The notes under the pieces are model-generated. The model ran no database searches. It had not been told where the DNA came from and saw only the letters and a program-made list of their open reading frames with translations. A program made the translations under genes and the position numbers. 64,000 nt of DNA, from the NCBI GenBank assembly GCA_051293835.1, contig JBPKMA010000009.1:91124-155123 (forward strand), read 5' to 3'. This DNA comes from DATLZU01 sp051293835. GTDB lineage: Bacteria > Nitrospirota > Nitrospiria > Nitrospirales > Nitrospiraceae. Shown here piece after piece: positions 1 through 8,940 of the stretch. How positions within the stretch are numbered: the stretch's first letter is position 1; the number at the start of each line of letters is the position of its first letter.

Positions 1-7
1 TGCGTTC

Positions 8-487
8 ATGTGGGGACTGCTCTTAGGCAGTATCCTCTGGCCGGTGGGGTCCGGTCGGTTCGTCGGTGCTGAAAAGGCCACCGAACCGAAAAGTATTCAC
101 AAAACCTGCGGCACCTGCCCCGAGGGCTATGCTACCACGGGCGTCACCACCGCGCCGGAAATCTGCAAAGACGGCGAGCCGACCCTGGTCCAATGTGTGC
201 CGCTGGGCGCCAATATTCTGCCTGTCTGCGGCTCTTGCCCGGAGGGTTATGTGCAGATCGGCAGCTCATTGGTGCCGGCGCGTTGCGGCGACAAAGACGG
301 TGGCTTGCTCACTCAGTGCCAGTTACAGCACATGGAACCTGTTTTCCCCGATCCGACCACAGGCGGCCTGACCTGTCCGCCGGATTGCGGGTCGACGCCT
401 CCGCCAGGCCATGGCGCCCTCCCCTCTCCCCCCCAATCCCGCCCAGCTCCTGATAAGAAGAAAACCGACGAGGGGGATGGATACTGA
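8..487 (+). CDS. Cys-rich secreted protein with two tandem repeats (hypothetical)
   Basis: Function unknown. The 159-residue frame opens with a hydrophobic segment that looks like a signal peptide, then has two similar repeats of about 40 residues. Each begins C-x2-CPEGY (about residues 34-40 and 74-81) and carries two further Cys, giving four Cys per repeat. A third CPPDC motif precedes a Pro-rich, low-complexity tail. The paired Cys suggest a disulfide-bonded exported protein; that is inference. The reading frame is open up to the window edge, so the true start may lie upstream. Its stop overlaps the start of ruvB, so the two are probably co-transcribed. Confidence 0.6.
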   Translation: MWGLLLGSILWPVGSGRFVGAEKATEPKSIHKTCGTCPEGYATTGVTTAPEICKDGEPTLVQCVPLGANILPVCGSCPEGYVQIGSSLVPARCGDKDGGLLTQCQLQHMEPVFPDPTTGGLTCPPDCGSTPPPGHGALPSPPQSRPAPDKKKTDEGDGY

Positions 488-1496
488 TTCCATGGGAGAA
501 CGCCTGGTGACAGGGCGTCTGGCTGAGGACGAGAGGGGGTTGGAAGCCTCGCTTCGGCCCCACACCCTGGACGAATACGTCGGCCAAGAGCGGATGAAGG
601 AATCCCTCCGCATCTGCATTGAGGCCGCCAGACGACGGGGAGAAGCGCTGGACCATGTGATCTTTTATGGACCGCCCGGCCTCGGGAAGACTACCATCGC
701 GCATGTCATCGCTCATGAGATGGGTGTGTCCATCCGTTCGACCTCGGGACTTGTGCTGACTCACGCGGGCGATCTGGCCGCCATCCTAAGCAACTTGCAG
801 GAACACGATGTACTGTTCATTGACGAGATCCACCGTTTACCGGCCTCGGTCGAAGAGGCGCTGTATCCGGCTATGGAGGACTTTCAGCTCGATCTGGTCA
901 TCGGCCAGGGTCCGTCTACGCGCACGGTCAAACTGGAGCTGCCTCGCTTCACCTTGATCGGCGCGACGACGCGCGCCGGAGCGCTTACGTCTCCCCTGCG
1001 GGACCGGTTCGGGCTGGTGCATCGGTTGGAATTTTACTCGCCAGTTGAGCTGGAGGCGATTGTCCGTCGCTCGGCCCGTTTGCTTGGTGTAACGATTGAC
1101 GCTGCGGGGGCGGCGGAGATCGCCCGCCGCGCGCGGGGCACCCCGCGGATCGTGAACCGCCTGATCAGGCGAGTGAGGGACTATGCCCAGATCAAAGCTG
1201 AGGGCCGGATCACCCAACAGGTGGCGCAGGATGCGCTGGCGTGGTTGGGCGTGGATTCCGCCGGCTTTGATGAAATGGATCGGAAGATTTTGTTGACTAT
1301 CATCGAGACGTTCGGAGGAGGGCCGGTGGGAGTCGAATCCTTGGCTGCCGCGGTTCAAGAAGACAGAGGCACGTTGGAGGACGTCTATGAGCCGTATCTA
1401 ATTCAAGCGGGATTTCTCGAGCGTACTGCTCGAGGACGACAGGCTACCAGACGGGCCTTCGAACACTTCAAAAAACCGAAAGATTTGCTCTCCTGA
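477..1496 (+). CDS. ruvB: Holliday junction DNA helicase RuvB
   Basis: RuvB is the AAA+ motor that drives branch migration of Holliday junctions with RuvA. The product is about 339 residues, normal for the family. It shows the conserved N-terminus ERLVTGRLAEDE, Walker A GPPGLGKT, Walker B LFIDEIHRL, the sensor 1 stretch LIGATTRAG with the following RDRFG, and a C-terminal winged-helix domain ending in a basic tail. ATG at 477 or ATG at 492 are both possible starts; an upstream in-frame ATG at 411 adds residues not seen in the family. It overlaps the end of the preceding gene. No ruvA or ruvC is visible in the window. Confidence 0.97.
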   Translation: MDTDSMGERLVTGRLAEDERGLEASLRPHTLDEYVGQERMKESLRICIEAARRRGEALDHVIFYGPPGLGKTTIAHVIAHEMGVSIRSTSGLVLTHAGDLAAILSNLQEHDVLFIDEIHRLPASVEEALYPAMEDFQLDLVIGQGPSTRTVKLELPRFTLIGATTRAGALTSPLRDRFGLVHRLEFYSPVELEAIVRRSARLLGVTIDAAGAAEIARRARGTPRIVNRLIRRVRDYAQIKAEGRITQQVAQDALAWLGVDSAGFDEMDRKILLTIIETFGGGPVGVESLAAAVQEDRGTLEDVYEPYLIQAGFLERTARGRQATRRAFEHFKKPKDLLS

Positions 1497-1605
1497 GCGG
1501 TCTGCCCAATGGATAGGCCTGATCCCGGTGATGGGTTTGTCTGTCCGAGCGCACGAAGTACGGCAGGTCGCTTCTCTCCAAGTGCCTGAATTGCCAAGGC
1601 TATCC

Positions 1606-1635
1606 TTGCAAAGTTTCGTTGCCTTCCTGTATCAT
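1606..1635 (+). promoter_or_regulatory. Candidate sigma-70 promoter upstream of pheA
   Basis: TTGCAA at 1606-1611 and TATCAT at 1630-1635 are separated by 18 bases, with TG directly before the -10 box. A start site near 1642 would leave a leader of about 107 nt before pheA. The gap between ruvB and pheA (1497-1748) holds no convincing ORF. Confidence 0.4.
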
Positions 1636-1748
1636 TTTTTTCTTGGCTCCATGATTCGCCGTCATAGACGAGAATCCACGCCCACCTGCCTTATCGTCCG
1701 CGATTCGGTCTGGCAATCCAATCGGTGAGCCTGGGGAGCCGAGCAAGG

Positions 1749-2831
1749 ATGACTGCTGACAAGGACCTGCAGCAATATCGCCGGGAGATCGACCGGATCG
1801 ACGACGAAATCCTCCGTCTCCTGAACGAGCGGTCCAAGAACGTCATTGAAATCGGCAGACTGAAGAAACAATCGGATCGAGATGCAAATCTCCACACCCC
1901 AGCCCGCGAGGCAGAGATCATCGAGCGGTTGATGCGTCAGAATCCGGGCCCCTTTCCCAACGAGGCGATCCGACCAGTCTACCGCGAGATCATGTCCGCA
2001 TCGCTCTCTCTCGAGGGTCCGCAGAAGGTGGCCTACCTGGGACCGCGCGCGACCTTCACCCATATGGCCTGTATGCAGAAATTCGGCTCATCGGCCCAAT
2101 ACATACCGGTTACCAGTATCAAGGATGTCTTCAACGAAGTGGAACGGGGTCGGGCAAACTTCGGCGTCGTCCCAATCGAAAATACGACTGAGGGAGTGGT
2201 CAATCACACCTTGGATATGTTCATCGATTCCAATCTGCTGATTTACGGCGAGATCCTGCAGGAAGTATCCCATCACCTTCTCTCCAAAACTGAAACCATC
2301 GAGGATATCAAAAAGATCTATTCCCATCCGCACGCAATCGCCCAATGTCGGAACTGGCTGGAAACCAATCTGCCACATGTTCCGGTTGCGGAAGTCGCTA
2401 GCACGGCGCGCGCTGCCGAGCTGTGTGTGGACGAACCGAGTGCCGCCGCCATTGCGTCGGAACTGGCCGGACAACTCTACGGGTTGAAAGTCGTACGGGC
2501 TCGAATTGAAGACAACATGAACAATTTCACCAGGTTTTTGATCCTCTCGCAGAAATCGCCGGAGCGGACGGGGAAAGACAAGACGTCGTTGATGCTCTCT
2601 GTGAAAGACCGGATTGGCGCGCTGTACGACCTGTTGCGTCCTTTCGCCTCGCACGGGATCAACATGACGAAGATCGAGTCCCGGCCGTCTCGGCGCAAAG
2701 CCTGGGAGTACATTTTCTTCGTGGACATCGAAGGCCACGTGGAAGAGGATCGAGTAAAAAAAGCCTTGGAAGAGGTCAAGGGACGCTGCCTTTTCATGAA
2801 GGTTTTGGGATCATACCCGGCGCATGCGTAA
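1749..2831 (+). CDS. pheA: Bifunctional chorismate mutase/prephenate dehydratase (P-protein)
   Basis: Converts chorismate to prephenate and then to phenylpyruvate, the branch point to phenylalanine. The product is about 360 residues. An AroQ-type chorismate mutase domain fills residues 8-90 (IDRIDDEILRLLNER). The prephenate dehydratase domain follows, with YLGPRATF, the TTEGVVNHTLD motif and the catalytic NFTRFLIL motif. A C-terminal ACT domain carries GALYDLLRPF and the ESRPS motif that binds phenylalanine, so feedback inhibition is expected. ATG at 1749 is preferred; a GTG at 1725 is an alternative. It heads the aromatic amino acid gene run. Confidence 0.96.
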   Translation: MTADKDLQQYRREIDRIDDEILRLLNERSKNVIEIGRLKKQSDRDANLHTPAREAEIIERLMRQNPGPFPNEAIRPVYREIMSASLSLEGPQKVAYLGPRATFTHMACMQKFGSSAQYIPVTSIKDVFNEVERGRANFGVVPIENTTEGVVNHTLDMFIDSNLLIYGEILQEVSHHLLSKTETIEDIKKIYSHPHAIAQCRNWLETNLPHVPVAEVASTARAAELCVDEPSAAAIASELAGQLYGLKVVRARIEDNMNNFTRFLILSQKSPERTGKDKTSLMLSVKDRIGALYDLLRPFASHGINMTKIESRPSRRKAWEYIFFVDIEGHVEEDRVKKALEEVKGRCLFMKVLGSYPAHA

Positions 2832-2945
2832 GGAACGCCAATCGGGACCGATGTTCGGTCCTGGCTGGGGAACCGCAAGCATCCATCCTTCGAGCGGCGA
2901 GTCAATGGGAAGGGGTCATATGTCACGAACGGGGCGAATGAAACC

Positions 2946-4022
2946 ATGGCGTTGAATGTCCACCCCGATATCGTCTCGCTGTCGCCTTACGTGCCGGGCA
3001 AGCCGGTGGAGGAGGTGCAGCGCGAGCTTGGACTTCCTCAAGTGATCAAGCTTGCGTCCAACGAAAACCCGATCGGCCCGTCGCCCAAGGCCCTGGCCGT
3101 GTTGGCAGAGGCGGCTGCGACGGTGAACCGCTATCCCGACGGCAGCGCCTCTAAGCTGCGGAGCGCGTTGGCCGAACGTTGGAAAGTCACCCCCGATCAC
3201 GTCATCCTGGGCAACGGATCCGATGAGATTCTCGGCCTGCTAGCGCGGGTCTTCTTGTCTCCTGGCGACGAAGCCGTGATGGCGGACCACACGTTCGTCA
3301 TCTATAGAATGGAGGTTACCGCCGCCCACGGCGTGCCGGTGGTCGTGCCGCTTAAGGATTGGCGACATGACCTGTCCGCAATGGCCGACGCGGTGACGGA
3401 ACGTACCAGGCTGCTGTTTATCTGCAACCCCAACAACCCCACCGGCACAATGGTCGACGCGGCCGAGGTCGAGGCTCTGATGACGCGGGTGCCGAACCAT
3501 GTCGTCGTAGTCTTTGACGAAGCCTATTATGAATATGTCCGCAGCCCGATGTTTCCAGACAGCCTGGCTTATGTGAGACAGAACCGCAACGCCGTCGTCT
3601 TGCGGACGTTCTCCAAGATCTACGGCCTGGCCGGGCTCCGCATCGGCTACGGAGTTGCCACGCCGGAAATCGTCGGCTATCTCAACCGGGTCCGCCCTCC
3701 GTTCAACGCGAACAGCCTGGCTCAACGGGCCGCGCTGGCGGCACTCGACGACGAAGAACACCTTGCGAAGAGCCGAGCAATGAATCAGCAGCAGAAGGAG
3801 ATTGTCTGCGCGGAACTGGTTGCGCTCGGCTTCCAACCTCTGCCGAGCGAGACAAATTTTCTGTATTTCGACGTCGGGAGGGACGGCCGGCAGGTCTTTG
3901 AGGCGTTGCTGCGGCAGGGGGTGATCGTCCGACACATCGAAGGGCGGATGTTGCGGGTCACCATTGGCCTGCCGGAGGAAAATCGCGCGTTCTTGGCGGC
4001 CTTGAAGAAGGTCTTATCCTGA
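2946..4022 (+). CDS. hisC: Histidinol-phosphate aminotransferase family (HisC)
   Basis: A PLP-dependent fold-type I aminotransferase of 358 residues. It has KLASNENPIGPSP near the N-terminus, NPNNPTGT, the FDEAYYEYV aspartate motif and the PLP lysine in TFSKIYGLAGLRIGYG. Family members act on histidinol phosphate, and those inside aromatic clusters often also transaminate phenylpyruvate and 4-hydroxyphenylpyruvate. Its place between pheA and aroF suggests it supplies the last step of Phe/Tyr synthesis, alone or in addition to its histidine role; this is inference from context. No other his genes are in the window. Confidence 0.9.
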   Translation: MALNVHPDIVSLSPYVPGKPVEEVQRELGLPQVIKLASNENPIGPSPKALAVLAEAAATVNRYPDGSASKLRSALAERWKVTPDHVILGNGSDEILGLLARVFLSPGDEAVMADHTFVIYRMEVTAAHGVPVVVPLKDWRHDLSAMADAVTERTRLLFICNPNNPTGTMVDAAEVEALMTRVPNHVVVVFDEAYYEYVRSPMFPDSLAYVRQNRNAVVLRTFSKIYGLAGLRIGYGVATPEIVGYLNRVRPPFNANSLAQRAALAALDDEEHLAKSRAMNQQQKEIVCAELVALGFQPLPSETNFLYFDVGRDGRQVFEALLRQGVIVRHIEGRMLRVTIGLPEENRAFLAALKKVLS

Positions 4023-4056
4023 GTCATTTGAAGTCAAGGAAGGTAAGGGGACAGCC

Positions 4057-5070
4057 ATGATCATCGTACTCAAGCCGGAAGCAACCGAACGGGAGATCGA
4101 CCATATCCTGGATCGACTCCGCGAGCTGGGTCTCAAAGCGCACATTTCGACCGGACAGGAGCGCACCATTATCGGGGTCATCGGCGACGATCGCATTCTG
4201 CAAAATCAGCCGCTGACTGCGCTCCCCGGCGTGGAGAACGTTCTGCCGATCCTGGCGCCCTGGAAACTCGTCAGCCGTGAATTCAAAAAGGATAACACCA
4301 TCATCGACGTGAACGGCGTCAAGATCGGCGGCAAGAAACTGGCGATCATGGCCGGTCCGTGCGCGGTGGAGCGTCTGGAGCTGACCGTGGGGATCGCCCA
4401 TGAAGTTAAGGCGGCGGGGGCGAGCATTCTGCGAGGCGGCGCCTACAAGCCACGCACCTCGCCCTACTCGTTTCAGGGGTTGGGCCGCGAAGGACTTGAT
4501 TACCTCCTGGAAGCCAAGAAACAGACCGGTCTGCCGGTCGTCAGCGAGATCCTGGATACCAGGGATATCGAGCTGTTTTTGGAGAAGGCCGACATCATCC
4601 AGATCGGTGCGCGGAACATGCAGAACTTCGAGTTGCTCAAGGAGGTCGGCGCCTATGACAAGCCTGTCCTGCTAAAGCGGGGACTCTCCGCGACGATCAA
4701 AGAGTTTCTGCTGTCCGCCGAATACATTATGTCGCGGGGCAACCGGAACGTGATGCTCTGCGAGCGGGGAATCAGGACCTTCGAGACCCAATACCGTAAC
4801 ACGCTGGATCTAGCGGCGATCCCAACGCTGAAGGAACTGTCCCATCTCCCGGTCATCGTGGATCCCAGCCATGCCACCGGCAAGTGGAACTTGGTCGCGC
4901 CGATGTCCAAAGCCGCCATCGCCGCCGGAGCGGACGGACTGCTGATCGAAGTGCACTCTAATCCCGAATGCGCTCTGTGCGATGGGGAGGAGTCCATCAA
5001 GCCGCCGAAGTTCAAAGAACTGATGCAGGATGTGAGAAAGATTGCGGAAGCGGTCGGCCGCGAAGTGTGA
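4057..5070 (+). CDS. aroF: 3-deoxy-7-phosphoheptulonate synthase (DAHP synthase, type I-beta)
   Basis: First enzyme of the shikimate pathway, joining PEP and erythrose 4-phosphate. The 337-residue protein has an N-terminal ferredoxin-like domain (residues 1-70), which in this subtype carries allosteric regulation. The TIM barrel follows, with IMAGPCAVE, LRGGAYKPRTSPYSFQG, the metal and substrate motif QIGARNMQNF, VLLKRG, IVDPSHATG and the metal-binding EVHSNPE. A clear AGGGG-type ribosome site lies about 8 bases before ATG 4057. It follows hisC after 34 bases, so they are likely co-transcribed. Confidence 0.96.
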   Translation: MIIVLKPEATEREIDHILDRLRELGLKAHISTGQERTIIGVIGDDRILQNQPLTALPGVENVLPILAPWKLVSREFKKDNTIIDVNGVKIGGKKLAIMAGPCAVERLELTVGIAHEVKAAGASILRGGAYKPRTSPYSFQGLGREGLDYLLEAKKQTGLPVVSEILDTRDIELFLEKADIIQIGARNMQNFELLKEVGAYDKPVLLKRGLSATIKEFLLSAEYIMSRGNRNVMLCERGIRTFETQYRNTLDLAAIPTLKELSHLPVIVDPSHATGKWNLVAPMSKAAIAAGADGLLIEVHSNPECALCDGEESIKPPKFKELMQDVRKIAEAVGREV

Positions 5071-5164
5071 GAGAACCATCAGCCGTGCGCAAGCTGATCA
5101 ACCGAATGCCTGATGTGCCGCGGCGTTCCCGTTTTGAAGGCCGTCTTTATCGGGTTGAACGTTC

Positions 5165-6067
5165 ATGACTGGACGGGCTCCTCACTTCGAACGAGTCGCC
5201 ATTGTCGGAGTCGGACTAATCGGTGGGTCGTTGGGCATGGTCATCCGGCAACAGGAATTGGCCGGCTCGGTGGTTGGCATCGGGCGACGCGTCGAAAGTT
5301 TGAAAACAGCTGTCGACCTTGGTGCGATCGATTGGTATGTCGATGACCCAAAAGACGGCGTCCGTGACGCGGACCTGGTGATCCTCGCCACACCGATCGA
5401 CACGTATGAACGGCATTTGAAGAGCTGGGCGAGTTGCTTGAAGCCGGGAACCATCGTCACCGACGTGGGCAGCGTGAAAGGCGCACTGGTCGAGAGGGCC
5501 GAACGCCTGATGCCGAAAGGCGTGCGGTTCGTCGGGGCGCATCCCATCGCTGGAAAAGAGAAGACCGGCGTGGCTGCGGGGTCTGCCACGCTGTTTAAAG
5601 GGGCCTGCTGCATCCTGACGCCGACGCACCGCACCGATCCGCAGGCTTTGCAATTGATCCGAGAACTCTGGGAAGCAGCCGGCTCGGTCGTTACCTGCAT
5701 GGACCCGTTCGTGCACGACCGAATCCTGGCAGCGGTCAGTCACTTGCCCCACGTGGCAGCCTTCGCGCTCGTCAACGCCTTGACCGAGATTCGCGAGCGG
5801 TCAGTCCCGGACCTGGACCTGCGCAACCATTCGGGAGGCGGTCTGCGGGATACGACCCGCATTGCCGCCAGCTCGCCGGAAATGTGGCGTGACATCTTTC
5901 TTTGGAACCGAGACAACCTGGTGGCCATGATCGAGGTGTATGAACGGCACCTTGAGCAACTCAAGCGACTTATCAAGGCTGGCGACGGCTCAGGAATCGA
6001 AAAAGAACTGGAACGCGCCAAGCAGGTGCGCGAGCAGCTCAACAATCCCGCGACGCGCGATGCGTGA
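5165..6067 (+). CDS. tyrA: Prephenate dehydrogenase
   Basis: Oxidatively decarboxylates prephenate to 4-hydroxyphenylpyruvate for tyrosine. The 300-residue protein has an N-terminal Rossmann domain with VGVGLIGGSLG, LATPIDTY and the VGSVKG turn. The substrate-binding region has GAHPIAGKEKTG, followed by the all-helical dimerisation domain with HDRILAAVSHLPH and GGGLRDTTRIA. There is no C-terminal ACT domain, so direct tyrosine feedback by that route is not expected. It sits between aroF and aroA, matching the pathway order. Confidence 0.96.
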   Translation: MTGRAPHFERVAIVGVGLIGGSLGMVIRQQELAGSVVGIGRRVESLKTAVDLGAIDWYVDDPKDGVRDADLVILATPIDTYERHLKSWASCLKPGTIVTDVGSVKGALVERAERLMPKGVRFVGAHPIAGKEKTGVAAGSATLFKGACCILTPTHRTDPQALQLIRELWEAAGSVVTCMDPFVHDRILAAVSHLPHVAAFALVNALTEIRERSVPDLDLRNHSGGGLRDTTRIAASSPEMWRDIFLWNRDNLVAMIEVYERHLEQLKRLIKAGDGSGIEKELERAKQVREQLNNPATRDA

Positions 6068-6143
6068 AGGATCTGCAAGGCGAGCACGACGGGAGTGACT
6101 TGCCGGAATGTTTCGCGCGCATAGCGCTCCGCGCTGAACACAG

Positions 6144-7466
6144 ATGTCATCGTTGACCATTATCCCCGGACGCCCGTTGAAGGGAACCCTGTCGGTTCCC
6201 GGGGATAAATCCATCACCCATCGGGCGATCATGCTGTCGGCTTTGGCGGAGGGTGAGAGTACGATCAAAGCCTATTGCCAGGGTGAGGACTGCCTGAACA
6301 CTGTGCGTGCGTTTCAAGCGCTGGGCGTTCGGATCGATGAATCTCTGGACCAACTCCGGGTGCACGGCAAGGGCCTGTGGGGTTTGGCGGAGCCGGACAG
6401 GCCGATCGACTGCGGTAATTCGGGCACCGGGATCCGACTCTTGGCCGGGCTGCTGGCGGGGCAGGATTTCTTCACGGTGCTGACTGGCGACGAATCGGTC
6501 CGGCGGAGGCCGATGGGGCGCGTGGTCAGGCCTCTGCGAGAGATGGGCGCCACGATTGCGGGCCGCAAAGGTGGGGAATTGGCTCCGCTGGCCGTGACGG
6601 GGAGCCGCTTGAAGGCTATTGAGTATCAGTTGCCCCTGCCGAGCGCTCAGGTCAAATCGGCCTTGCTGTTTGCCGCTCTTTTTGCTGAAGGCACGACCCG
6701 TGTGACGGAGCCCCGGTTGTCACGCGATCATACGGAACGGCTGTTTCGGTATTTCGGCATCCCGCTGGACCGGAAAGGCGCAACGATCGTGCTGGAGGGT
6801 CGGTCGCCTTTGCGGTGGAGCGGGGCGAACGCCCTGGTGGTGCCGGGCGATCTCTCAGCAGCCGCATTTTTTATCGTGGGAGCGACGATCGTCCCGGACT
6901 CTGATGTGACGGTGGTTGGGGTCGGGGTCAATCCAACTCGGACGGGTATTCTGGAAATCCTTTCCCGCATGGGAGCGGACATTCAAATTTCGAACCAGCG
7001 CGAGGAGGCTGGGGAACCTGTGGCAGATCTCCGGATTAAATCTGCGGCACTGCGCGGTATTCGTATTGGACCGGAAGATATTCCGCAGACTATCGATGAA
7101 CTTCCGATTTTGTGTGTCGCCGCAGCGGTTGCGCAAGGCGAAACCATCATCAGCGGGGCGGAAGAACTGCGAGTCAAAGAAAGTGACCGCATCACAACCA
7201 TGGCTATGGAGCTGAGGAAAATGGGTGTGCAGATCACTGAAAAACCAGATGGCCTGGTCATCCAGGGCCGAGGCCCAAGTCATGGCAACCAGGGACTCCA
7301 AGGCGCGGTCTGCGCTAGCCATGGCGACCACCGGGTGGCCATGTCCCTGGCGATCGCCGGTCTCGCAGCCTGTTCCCCGACTGTCATTCATGACACAGAG
7401 TGTATCAAGACGTCTTTCCCGAATTTCGAGCATAAGATGTTGGAATTATTGACTGAACGATGTTGA
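6144..7466 (+). CDS. aroA: 3-phosphoshikimate 1-carboxyvinyltransferase (EPSP synthase)
   Basis: Adds enolpyruvate from PEP to shikimate 3-phosphate. The 440-residue protein has the family landmarks: LSVPGDKSITHRAIMLSAL near the N-terminus, DCGNSGTGIRLLAG, the RRRPM loop, LPLPSAQVKSALL, LVVPGDLSAAAFF, the catalytic region ELRVKESDRI and the C-terminal HGDHRVAMSLA. The GNSGTGIRL version of the PEP loop (Gly-Ile rather than Ala-Met) resembles class II-type enzymes; that class is an inference from this short motif. Its last codons carry a likely promoter for cmk. Confidence 0.96.
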   Translation: MSSLTIIPGRPLKGTLSVPGDKSITHRAIMLSALAEGESTIKAYCQGEDCLNTVRAFQALGVRIDESLDQLRVHGKGLWGLAEPDRPIDCGNSGTGIRLLAGLLAGQDFFTVLTGDESVRRRPMGRVVRPLREMGATIAGRKGGELAPLAVTGSRLKAIEYQLPLPSAQVKSALLFAALFAEGTTRVTEPRLSRDHTERLFRYFGIPLDRKGATIVLEGRSPLRWSGANALVVPGDLSAAAFFIVGATIVPDSDVTVVGVGVNPTRTGILEILSRMGADIQISNQREEAGEPVADLRIKSAALRGIRIGPEDIPQTIDELPILCVAAAVAQGETIISGAEELRVKESDRITTMAMELRKMGVQITEKPDGLVIQGRGPSHGNQGLQGAVCASHGDHRVAMSLAIAGLAACSPTVIHDTECIKTSFPNFEHKMLELLTERC

Positions 7467-7476
7467 TGACTATAAT
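7449..7476 (+). promoter_or_regulatory. Candidate promoter for cmk inside the end of aroA
   Basis: TTGACT at 7449-7454 and TATAAT at 7471-7476 are separated by 16 bases. This is one of the best sigma-70-like matches in the window. It would start a transcript near 7483, about 40 bases before the cmk start, and could give cmk-plsC-rpsA expression independent of the aromatic genes. Confidence 0.55.
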
Positions 7477-7524
7477 ACAGCCGCACCAGGGAGCGGTCGT
7501 GAGGCACAGCATGGCCGAAGCCTG

Positions 7525-8184
7525 TTGATTATCGCGATCGATGGACCTGCGGGAGCCGGAAAGAGCACTGCCGCCAAACTGTTGGCGGCACGGCTGGGAT
7601 ATGTGCATCTTGATACAGGTGCTCTATACCGCGCGGTCGCGTGGAAGGTCATGGTCTCCGGCATCGCTCCGACCGACACCACCGCGGTTGCCTCGATCCT
7701 GCCAACCATGCGGATTCGGACGGAATTCACCCAAGGACACATGAGAGTGCTGGTCGATGACCGTGACGTGACGGGCGAACTCCGAACTCCGGACATCAGT
7801 GCTGCTGCTTCCATCGTGTCCGCCATCCCTGCTGTCCGAGAATGGCTCCTCCCGATTCAGCGAGAGGTCGGCGCCGCAGGTGCCGTGGTGGCAGAGGGGA
7901 GGGATATCGGCACCAAGATCTTTCCCGATGCCGATGTGAAGTTCTTTCTGGAGGCGGATGTGGATGTTCGGGCGGCTAGACGGCATCGCGAACTCATTGC
8001 GGCGGGCCATGGAACTCACCTCGAACAGATTCGTCGAGATCTATCAGGACGGGATGCCCGCGACCAGGCGCGAGCGCTGGCTCCGCTGGTTCCCGCTCCA
8101 GATGCGGTCCGAATCGATACGTCGAAGCTGGATCCCGAGCAAGTGGTCGACGAAATGATGGCGGTGATTGCGGCCAAATTGTGA
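7525..8184 (+). CDS. cmk: Cytidylate kinase
   Basis: Phosphorylates CMP and dCMP. The 219-residue protein begins with the P-loop IAIDGPAGAGKST and has the CMP-binding DTGALYRAVAW, an NMP-binding insert, AEGRDIGTKIFPDA and the lid region AARRHRE. The start is a TTG at 7525; no ATG or GTG fits in this frame and this start places the P-loop at the usual distance from the N-terminus. It overlaps the GTG start of plsC by four bases, indicating translational coupling. Confidence 0.95.
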   Translation: MIIAIDGPAGAGKSTAAKLLAARLGYVHLDTGALYRAVAWKVMVSGIAPTDTTAVASILPTMRIRTEFTQGHMRVLVDDRDVTGELRTPDISAAASIVSAIPAVREWLLPIQREVGAAGAVVAEGRDIGTKIFPDADVKFFLEADVDVRAARRHRELIAAGHGTHLEQIRRDLSGRDARDQARALAPLVPAPDAVRIDTSKLDPEQVVDEMMAVIAAKL

Positions 8185-8882
8185 GCGGACTCGTCTATGG
8201 GTTGCTATGGCTTGCGTTTAGAGCGATCGGCCGGCTCTGTTTCCGGTATCGGGCGATCGGCAGCGAGAACATTCCTCCGACGGGCGGTGTTCTGGTGGCG
8301 GCGAATCACGCCAGTTTTCTCGATATCCCGTTGCTGGGGTGCGGCATCCGACGGCGGGTCTGGTTTCTCGGTCGACACGATCTGTTTCCGGTTCCGGTGC
8401 TCAACCCGATCTTGCAGGCGCTGGGCTGGATCCCGATGCGCCAGGGTCGGCTGGACCGTGAGGCTTTCAGCAAAGCAATCAGGCTCATCAAAGCCGGAAA
8501 GGCGGTGGTGATTTTCCCTGAGGGGGGCCGAACGGCTGACGGGCGGTTGCGTCCCGGGCGGCCGGGTCTCGGTGTCATCGTCGCGCAAACCCGTTGCCCG
8601 GTCGTTCCTGCTTACATCAAGGGAACCTACGAGGCCCTGCCGGTCGGCGCATGGTGGCCTCGTTTTCGGCCGGTCACTGTCACGTACGGCGAGCCCATCG
8701 TTTTTTCGGACGGCGTGGAGCCGTTCGCTGGTAAAGCCTTCTATCGTCACGTCAGCCGAACTGTGATGACGAAGATCGCGGAACTCGGGCAAGTGCCTCC
8801 GCCGGAGAGGTTGCACGAGAATCGGCAGGAAGACCAGACGCCCGCCGGGCGCTTGGCCACTAGGTCTTACAATGCTGAGTAA
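8181..8882 (+). CDS. plsC: 1-acyl-sn-glycerol-3-phosphate acyltransferase
   Basis: Membrane-associated acyltransferase of phosphatidic acid synthesis, about 233 residues. It has the catalytic HX4D box in NHASFLDIP, the substrate motif FLGRHDLF, IFPEGGRTADG and VPAYIKGTYE. An N-terminal hydrophobic helix should tether it to the inner membrane. The GTG start at 8181 overlaps the cmk stop. The cmk-plsC-rpsA order is common in several bacterial phyla and ties nucleotide, lipid and translation functions in one transcript. Confidence 0.93.
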   Translation: MSGLVYGLLWLAFRAIGRLCFRYRAIGSENIPPTGGVLVAANHASFLDIPLLGCGIRRRVWFLGRHDLFPVPVLNPILQALGWIPMRQGRLDREAFSKAIRLIKAGKAVVIFPEGGRTADGRLRPGRPGLGVIVAQTRCPVVPAYIKGTYEALPVGAWWPRFRPVTVTYGEPIVFSDGVEPFAGKAFYRHVSRTVMTKIAELGQVPPPERLHENRQEDQTPAGRLATRSYNAE

Positions 8883-8940
8883 GGCTTGGTGCATTTAACC
8901 ATCAGCACCCGACCAGTGTCGGAGGATGTAGGAAACGCGC

